DNA of 64,000 nt from Macrolepiota albuminosa (Eukaryota > Basidiomycota > Agaricomycetes > Agaricales > Agaricaceae). Within the stretch, counting starts at the first letter, position 1. Each line of letters starts with the position of its first letter. This document shows, in pieces, positions 58,096 to 64,000 of the stretch. The stretch lies in assembly GCA_027475525.1 (NCBI GenBank), contig JAMWFC010000054.1:434001-498000 (forward strand). Reading direction: 5' to 3'. Made by a program: the position numbers and the translations under genes. The notes under the pieces were generated by a model. That model was given only the letters and a program-made list of their open reading frames with translations, was not told the origin of the DNA and did no database searches.

Positions 58096-58275
58096 AACAT
58101 TGACTGATTTGACGATGAAATTGAGAATTATAATATTGAATGAATATAATAATTTCCCAATTTCATCCTATTCCGTCCATTGCCGAACATTGACTGATTT
58201 GATGATGAAATTGAGAATTATAATATCGAATGAATATAATAATTTCCCAATTTCATCCTGTTCTGTCCATTACCA
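58096..58275. repeat. 90-bp imperfect tandem repeat within the LTR
   Basis: Two copies with a 90-base period and several differences (for example GACGATG/GATGATG). Divergence and length show that it is a genuine repeat, unlike the exact 77-bp pairs around it. Confidence 0.85.
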
Positions 58276-58432
58276 GCTTCCATGCTTTTCCTCTCCATGA
58301 CAGTGGTTAGACTATTGTTGAGCTGATAGTTTGAGCCGGTCTCTGCCTGTTGTTCTGTACTTCTCTGTGTATTTGTTGGGATATTTTCAGAGATAGATAT
58401 TTGTTGAGACTGCTACTAGGAGGCTTACAGTT

Positions 58433-58586
58433 TTCAGCCTATAATTAAATGTTTATTTTGACTTCTGGTGCATGTTTTGTCCCTGACTGCTGGTACAGCA
58501 TCGTATCAGTTCAGCCTATAATTAAATGTTTATTTTGACTTCTGGTGCATGTTTTGTCCCTGACTGCTGGTACAGCATCGTATCAG
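58433..58586. repeat. 77-bp direct tandem duplication (no. 9)
   Basis: Bases 58433-58509 and 58510-58586 are identical, mismatch immediately on both sides. The sister LTR has the stretch once, ending at 42542. Confidence 0.95.
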
Positions 58587-58886
58587 CAGCAGCAACGATG
58601 ACTGTGGAAGAGACAGAGGAGGGACCAGAGGTTGGGAGGAGGCCTGTATTGTAATTTCTTGCTTGCAAACCTAAAATGTCCACATGTCATACTATATATG
58701 ATCAAATGTTGTAGATAGTGTACTACAATCGGACTAACGGACTACACAATACATTGTGATACCGATATTTTTTTATTGCGGACGTTATAAGCGATCGGAT
58801 GACTTAGATATGCTAATAGTCAATTGTATTTAACTATCATTATATAAGCATATGTTATAATAATCAGAAACTGACATATTAAACAG

Positions 58887-59259
58887 TCACTGGGTGCAGA
58901 AAATGATATTCTTTGACAAAACAATGTAAAAACACAGTAAAAACAATCCAATCAATTTCAGAATGTTATTTGAATATTTCTGTCAAAACTATAGAAAAAA
59001 TATTGTTACCAAATTTTGAATGATACTTGGTCTGATTCTTTAATACATTGGAGAGGACTATATCAGTCATTCTTGAACCTAAAAATCAGAGCAAGCATCT
59101 TGTGGCAATTTGTTCTCTAATTCTTTTGAGTTCAGTCAAGATATTCTTTCTATAGTTTTGCTAAAAAAATATTCAAATAAAATTCTGAAATTAATTAGAT
59201 TATTTTTACAGCGTTTTTACATTGTTTTGCCAAGGAATATCATTTCCTGCACTCAGTGA
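58887..59259. mobile_element. MITE-like element with about 110-bp terminal inverted repeats
   Basis: The left arm (58887-58994) starts TCACTGGGTGCAG and the right arm (59150-59259), read in reverse, starts TCACTGAGTGCAG. Similarity continues through GAAATGATATTC, AAAACAATGTAAAAAC and TTTGAATATTT to ACTATAG in both arms. The centre of about 155 bases has no coding sequence. No clear target duplication was found, so the superfamily is open. Confidence 0.75.
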
Positions 59260-59869
59260 GTGTAGAGGAACAACAAATTGTGATACTATGCAATTAAGGC
59301 ATTTTGATACTCCTTTAACTTATTGGCAATAAAGATAAGTTAACTGAATGTTGACGATGCAGGTTGGCATGAAGACATTATATCCAAAAATATGAATGGT
59401 TGACTAGTAGTAAGTATCAATGTAATTATTAGCTGTACCAATACCAATGATTAATAACGGAGCTTCTACTAATATTATGAAACCGTTCCACTAAAGATGG
59501 TTAATCAATAAGAGCTTTAATGCCAATAGAGCAAATGCAATGTACCTTTCAACGTTTTTCCTGAGAATTATGCCTAATGCTCCAATGATGGAGGACACGC
59601 CGATCTACAGTCAGATGCAAAGAAAAAATAAAATAAAATAAAATAAAATAAACCACATAAGCCCAGCAGCATGTGTTTAGTCTTGACGTCCAGATACAGG
59701 TATAGAACAGTTAGATAGATATTGTACTAACTACAATAAAAAGAACTAGAAATAGATCATTTAATAATAGAGTTTTGACATGTATCAAGTGAACATACCT
59801 ATAGTCGAGTATGAAAATATTGGCCTTGTCTATGCCCAGATCTACTTGACAAGGTATTGTCACATTGGT
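59260..59869. other. No gene recognised
   Basis: A/T-rich, with an AAATA-type run near 59.63 kb. A first weak relative of the following minisatellite unit may begin near 59.82 kb. Confidence 0.45.
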
Positions 59870-60660
59870 ACGTATCACATGATAGCAAAAATCAAAGACA
59901 TTCTTTCCATGCATACCTAGTCTACTGCTTACTAAGTAACCGTATAGACGAACAGTACGTATTACAGAATGGCAAAAATTGAAGACATTATTCCCATACA
60001 TATATGTAACCGTACAGACGACAGTACATATCACATGATGGCAAAAATTGAAGACATTATTCCCATGCATATCTGTAACCATACAGATGAACAAATGTAT
60101 CACATGACAGTAAAAATCAAAGACATTCTTCCCCATGCTTACTAAATCATGTACAGACGAATGACCATATCACATGACAGCAAAAATCAAAGACATTCTT
60201 TCCATGTGTACCTAGTCTATGCTTACTAAGTAACTGTACAGACAAATGGTACATATCACATAATGGCAAAAATTGAAAACATTATTCCCATGCATATCTG
60301 TAACTGTACAGACAAACAAATGTATCACATGATAGTAAAAATCAAAGATATTCTTCCCACGCATATCTGTAACCGTACAGATGACAGTATGTATCACATG
60401 ATGGCAAAAATTGAAGACATTATTCCCATGCATATCTGTAACCATACAGACAATGGTACATATCACATGACAGCAAAAATCAAAGACATTCTTCCCATGC
60501 ATATCTAGCTTACTGCTTACTAAGTAACTGTACAGATGAATGGCACGTATCACATGATGGTAAAAAGTGAAGACACTATTCCCATGCTTACCCAAAGGTA
60601 GTAATGACAATGAGAACAAACAACGTCACATGATGGCAAAAATCGAAGACATTTTTCCCA
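59870..60660. repeat. Minisatellite, about 11 units of roughly 65-80 bp
   Basis: Each unit holds ATCACATGATGGCAAAAAT, then GAAGACATTATTCCCATGCA or the variant AAAGACATTCTTCCC, then ATCTGTAACCGTACAGA. Two unit types alternate in places (ATTGAAGACATTATT and ATCAAAGACATTCTT), which suggests a higher-order repeat. Units differ by several bases, so it is old. Open frames across it on both strands are a by-product of the repeat. Confidence 0.85.
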
Positions 60661-60741
60661 CACATAGTCCACTGCACAGAAAAACCTCGATCTATTCTAA
60701 ATCTCAGAACAGTCAAACCACAATATATTTCATTGATAGTG

Positions 60742-61026
60742 TGTTAGAATGCTGAATCAAAGCACCATCAACTACGATGTCATCTACTGCTATTACATAT
60801 ATCACATTAATGGCCATTCATGCCACACACTTCATGCCTCATAGACAATGATTCCTTTGTTACTACAAACATATATACAAACCATACATGAAAGCAACCC
60901 TTAGTCACTTATACAAGACTGAGGGTGCATAAATCACAATACTCATTCACCCTTCTGCATAACTGATAAATACCTTAGAATAAGCTTACTGTTATTCTTA
61001 GATACAGAGGGAATAAGATTCTAAAA
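60742..61026 (+). repeat. 5' LTR of the second Copia element
   Basis: The right edge is set by the primer site that follows; the last bases GATTCTAAAA correspond to GATTTCTAACA of the intact Copia. A start at TGTTAGAAT (60742) is proposed from similarity to TGTTGGAAT and is less certain. The LTR hairpin is present at 60898-60925, with one G-T (G-U in RNA) pair in a 9-bp stem. Confidence 0.6.
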
Positions 61027-61036
61027 GGTTATGGGC
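61027..61036 (+). other. Primer-binding site of the second Copia element
   Basis: GGTTATGGGC, identical to the box at 8684-8693 and to that of Drosophila copia; half-tRNA type from initiator tRNA-Met. Confidence 0.75.
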
Positions 61037-61271
61037 CATTGCTGACTGGATGCTACACTCACATAGTCATTCCAAATCACAAGGATCTTAAACTCCATGC
61101 ACAATCAACTCTTTACTCTTCACATATCACTGCCTTGGCACTCTTGGACCCTGAGGCACCAATCACACCAATCATTCCATTGTATTCATGCCTAAAGCTA
61201 AAAGTCTCTTTGTTTAGACTTGTGCTCAGATCTACTGGACCTGTTTCTCCCTCATCTCCCCTATTACTGCA

Positions 61272-64000
61272 ATGTCTAGTGATGCTACTTACCTCCGCAT
61301 CCACCCAGCTAAGCTTAACACCCATTGGCCATCCTCGGAAACCCCCTTTAATTGTGCAACCAGCAAATCCACGAAGTGGTCTACAAAGCTTGAGATTTTT
61401 CTTCAGCAAAGTGGGCTTGACAGATACATATTTGTATCTGAGAAGAACTAACTCATCAAGGCTGATCATCATTTTCAATCCCAGCTTGGAACCCAATGCA
61501 TATGCAAACTGGTTGTCCAACAACAACCTAATTATTGATGTTATCTGGGCAGCAATCTCTGAGTCTGAGCAGGAAGGACTGGACATCAATGGTATGGCCA
61601 AAGCATGCTATGACACTCTAAAAGCATGCGCACACTGCAAAGGATCTGTCAAGCAGGTTGCTCTTGTCCATGAAGCGCTCTCAACATATGCACCAGTTGC
61701 AGAGCCTATTGAGACTACTGCCAGAAAAATCTGTGAGCTGGTCAACTATGCCTTCATCAGCCAACAACAACTTCATCAAAATAGCATCACTATTAAAAGC
61801 CTTGATGGCCAAGCATATATTGTGGATACAACACACCTTCAAAAAATACAACTTGAAGCAAAACAAACTGAATTCACCAGCATCACCAATTCTACAGACA
61901 GCACTATGGACTACTTTGAGTATAAGGGGTTCATGGCCATGGACAACAAACCTGAACCCATTGACTGCAAACCCAGAGTGAGTGTCAATTGGAATACTTA
62001 CACAATCCCTGCAATACCTGGCTATGAGACAATCCTGGCAACAACAAGCATCTTACCATCTAACTTCTTCAGCAATGCTCAACTCATCTCTGTTACTAAG
62101 AAACTGTTTTACATGGACTCTGGTGCAACAGTGCACATCTCTCCATGTGTGTCTGATTTTGTCACATTGAAAGCTATACCTCCATGAGCAGAGAAGGGAG
62201 TTGGAGGGATATCCATCAAGACAGTAGGCATAGGACAGATCAGACTACAGGTCCAGAATCAAACCAAAATATACTTAGAGAACACCCTCTACATCTCCAA
62301 CTCTACCATTTGGCTCATCTTGATATTGGCTCTGGCCATAGGAATAAACACTGTGATTATGTTCAGTCAAACTGGCATGACTATACTTGATGCAAACAGT
62401 AGAGTCCTTCTTGCTGCAGGCCCTCTCATCCCAGGACAATGACTGTACACCCTTGAATTGCAATTAGCCTTCATGAAGCATGCCCTAACAGCAACACAAA
62501 CTCCTGTCAACTTTGATACCTGGCATTGGCACCTAGAACATGCAAATTACCAAGCTGTCACTACAATGACCTGTGCAGACTTGCTCCCAAGTATGCCCTC
62601 CATTCTTCTCCCTGCACAGCCTAAATGTGATGTTTGTATCCTCAGCAAACAGATGAAAACACTGGTGTGCAAGGTATGGGAGGAAGAGATAGGACAACAC
62701 AGAGGTTACAAATAGTCTGGATAGATTTAGTCCAACCAATGAGTATACAGTCATGTACTGGGAACAAATACATTATAAACCTTGTTGATAATTATATGAA
62801 CATGCCATGGTCAATTCCTCTAAAATCAAAAAGTGATGTGTTCACAGCACTCCAAATATGGCAGAAAGCAAGGGAACTCAAGACAGGACTTAAAGTCAGA
62901 ACTTATCATACAGGCTACAATAGTGAGCTTAAAAGTCATCAAATGGATGCATAGGTAACATCAACAGGAACTCACCAAGAGTATGCAGCACCCTACACCT
63001 CCAAACATATGAGACAAGTGGAACAAGTGCACCAGACCCTCCAGGGCAAAGCCTGAATGATGAGAATCACCACTAAGTGTTCTGAATTGCTATAGAACAA
63101 ATTCTATTTAACTGCCATGCATCTACATACAAAAACAGCCACCAAATTGTTGAATGGTAAGACTCCCTTTGAACTATGGTACAGATGCCTACCCGACTAC
63201 ACATATATGTGGGAAATTGGATGCCGTGCTTTTGTTCTGATCCTGAATCAACACAAGCCAAAAATCAATGCATGATCAATAGAATGCATTCTCATTGGAT
63301 ATACACAAAACTCAAAAGCATACAGATGCTACAATCCAAGGACTCAAAAGATCTATAAGACATACCACATCCAATTCATTGAGCATCATGATACACAACC
63401 AACCCTGGTGTTGATTGAGGATTTGGTGCCCATGACACCCACAGTGCCCACAATGATAGAAGAACCAATGTCAATTGTCAGGGTCAAAGAAACCTCTGTG
63501 GATGCCCCATTTGACAATGATGACAATGATGAGGACTCTGTAGGTCCTCCACCCATTCCCCTGATGAACAACAAAGCAGTGTTGCTAGCTGAGTTGCTTC
63601 AACCTGACATACCTTGATGATCAAATCAAATACCTATCCCAACTGCCAAGGCCAGGCCTGACAATCCACCCATTACTAGGACCAAAGCTGCCATTAAGGA
63701 ATTGCATGATGCCAGCAATTGGGTTTGAGCTTTAAGGGCTGGAAGACATCAGAATAACCTGGCAGCTCAGAACTTAGCCCATGCATCTCTGAATGCCAGT
63801 GCAGAGCATACAAATGACAACCCCCTCTGGATATCACCAACCTAGCATCAGTCGAGGTGATTGAGCACCTATTGGCAGTTGCAGAATTCCTTGGCAATCC
63901 AGCTTTGATCAACCTCAGAGATAAACCCCATACATGGTGTGAGGCAATGGATTCCATCCATGCCAAGGAGTGGGAGGCAGGATACCATGATAAACTATGA
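61272..64000 (+). pseudogene. Second Copia Gag-Pol, decayed, runs off the window end
   Basis: Gag appears to start at ATG 61272 (MSSDATYLRIHPAKLNTHWP), with a frameshift near 61.45 kb into EPNAYANWLSNNNLIIDVIW and GSVKQVALVHEALSTYAPVA, which match the intact Copia. About 150 codons including the zinc knuckle are missing between NYAFIS and DGQAYIVDTTHLQ. The protease box is DSGATVHISP (about 62.13 kb). Integrase has TWHWHLEHANYQ, CDVCILSKQ (62.62 kb), IVWIDLVQP, NLVDNYM, and further on RTYHTGYNSEL and QVEQVHQTLQGKA. The integrase region ends in GYTQNSKAYRCYNPRTQKIY. The frame enters the linker before reverse transcriptase and the window ends there. Many stops; CpG-poor. Same family group as the element at 3457-9043, but old. 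Confidence 0.85.

Larger units (their letters stand above)
57375..58585. repeat. Solo LTR, family A, second copy
   Basis: It starts TGTAGTACTTGG and ends AGCATCGTATCA like 41604-42542, and is flanked by GCAG on both sides. It is 1,211 bp as given but contains three 77-bp duplications; collapsed it is 980 bp, close to the 939 bp of the other copy. Confidence 0.85.
55315..58654 (+). pseudogene. Unidentified multi-exon gene split by a solo LTR
   Basis: The gene seems to start at ATG 55315 (MSHHSTPNCLPMPPLPGDNS, then STASWLCYEEHREIYERHQD) with a GTAAGT donor near 55465. It continues from 55590 with QVWRVPAVQWIHQANVTPEQ and with cysteine/histidine clusters (CECSPG, HHKCSLC, CEFEVP, CVSC). A long helical, lysine- and glutamine-rich part (56.0-56.98 kb) ends at a GTAAGT donor. 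After an intron ending CTAG near 57026 comes YQLLLDGGSSALALIQQELP and a RRRNVVVPGTWMEVAADAGQ stretch. The solo LTR then interrupts an alanine-rich end; bases 58586-58654 continue the frame (ATMTVEETEEGPEVGRRPVL, stop). Several stops lie inside. I recall similar unnamed, possibly zinc-binding, Agaricomycete proteins. Confidence 0.5.

Noticed and set aside
58096..58275. Tenth member of the 77-bp duplication set
   Set aside because: Period is 90 and the copies differ at several positions, so it is a genuine old repeat.
60212..60619. Minus-strand frame of 135 codons in the minisatellite
   Set aside because: Its protein is just the translated repeat unit; both strands are open for the same reason.
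59870..60660. Repeat array as a CRISPR array
   Set aside because: Units are diverged and contiguous without unique spacers, and the DNA is fungal.

Overview
The window looks like nuclear DNA of a mushroom-forming basidiomycete (Agaricomycetes). It has short GT-AG introns of roughly 40-80 bases with TACTAAC-type branch points. It carries a conidiation-6 type gene, a membrane-protein gene of the DUF6534 type, a JmjC-type pseudogene and a Helitron whose Rep and PIF1-like helicase are followed by a cysteine-protease-like domain. Only a few host genes remain; most of the 64 kb is nested or decayed mobile DNA.

Layout, left half. Positions 1-11088 are a Ty3/Gypsy element whose 5' end lies outside the window. 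A Copia element (3457-9043, minus strand) sits inside its integrase gene, with indistinguishable 350-bp LTRs and a 5-bp target duplication AAAAT. The Gypsy 3' LTR is 10869-11088. A roughly 0.5-kb unit follows it directly and occurs again at 14429. Between the two copies lies the DUF6534-type gene (12136-13814). The second copy opens a longer gene (14619-15947), followed by a clean five-exon con-6 type gene (16519-17086). A Copia relic (17871-18528) ends this CpG-rich part.

Layout, right half. From about 18.5 kb onward CpG becomes rare and stop codons are frequent. Here lie a second, decayed Gypsy element (19542-27008), an unidentified broken gene (27238-29235), the Helitron (32478-39793, minus), a JmjC-type pseudogene (41303-45770, minus) split by a solo LTR (41604-42542), fragments of unidentified multi-exon genes (47-52 kb), and another unidentified gene (55315-58654) split by a related solo LTR (57375-58585). 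A MITE-like element (58887-59259), a minisatellite (about 59.87-60.66 kb) and the 5' end of a second Copia element (60742 to the window end) follow. The two decayed Gypsy Pol frames and the Helitron are broken mainly by stop codons; in the Helitron 12 of 18 are TGA, as expected if CGA codons mutated by C-to-T change.

The most unusual signal is not biological in appearance: nine direct tandem duplications, each with a period of exactly 77 bp, are scattered through unrelated sequence types (starts at 1661, 3936, 11252, 12188, 23889, 45860, 57499, 57889 and 58433). The uniform length points to unmerged 77-base overlaps in a de Bruijn-graph assembly. One of them is the only thing that truncates the otherwise intact Copia polyprotein, so gene models crossing these sites should be read with the duplication collapsed.
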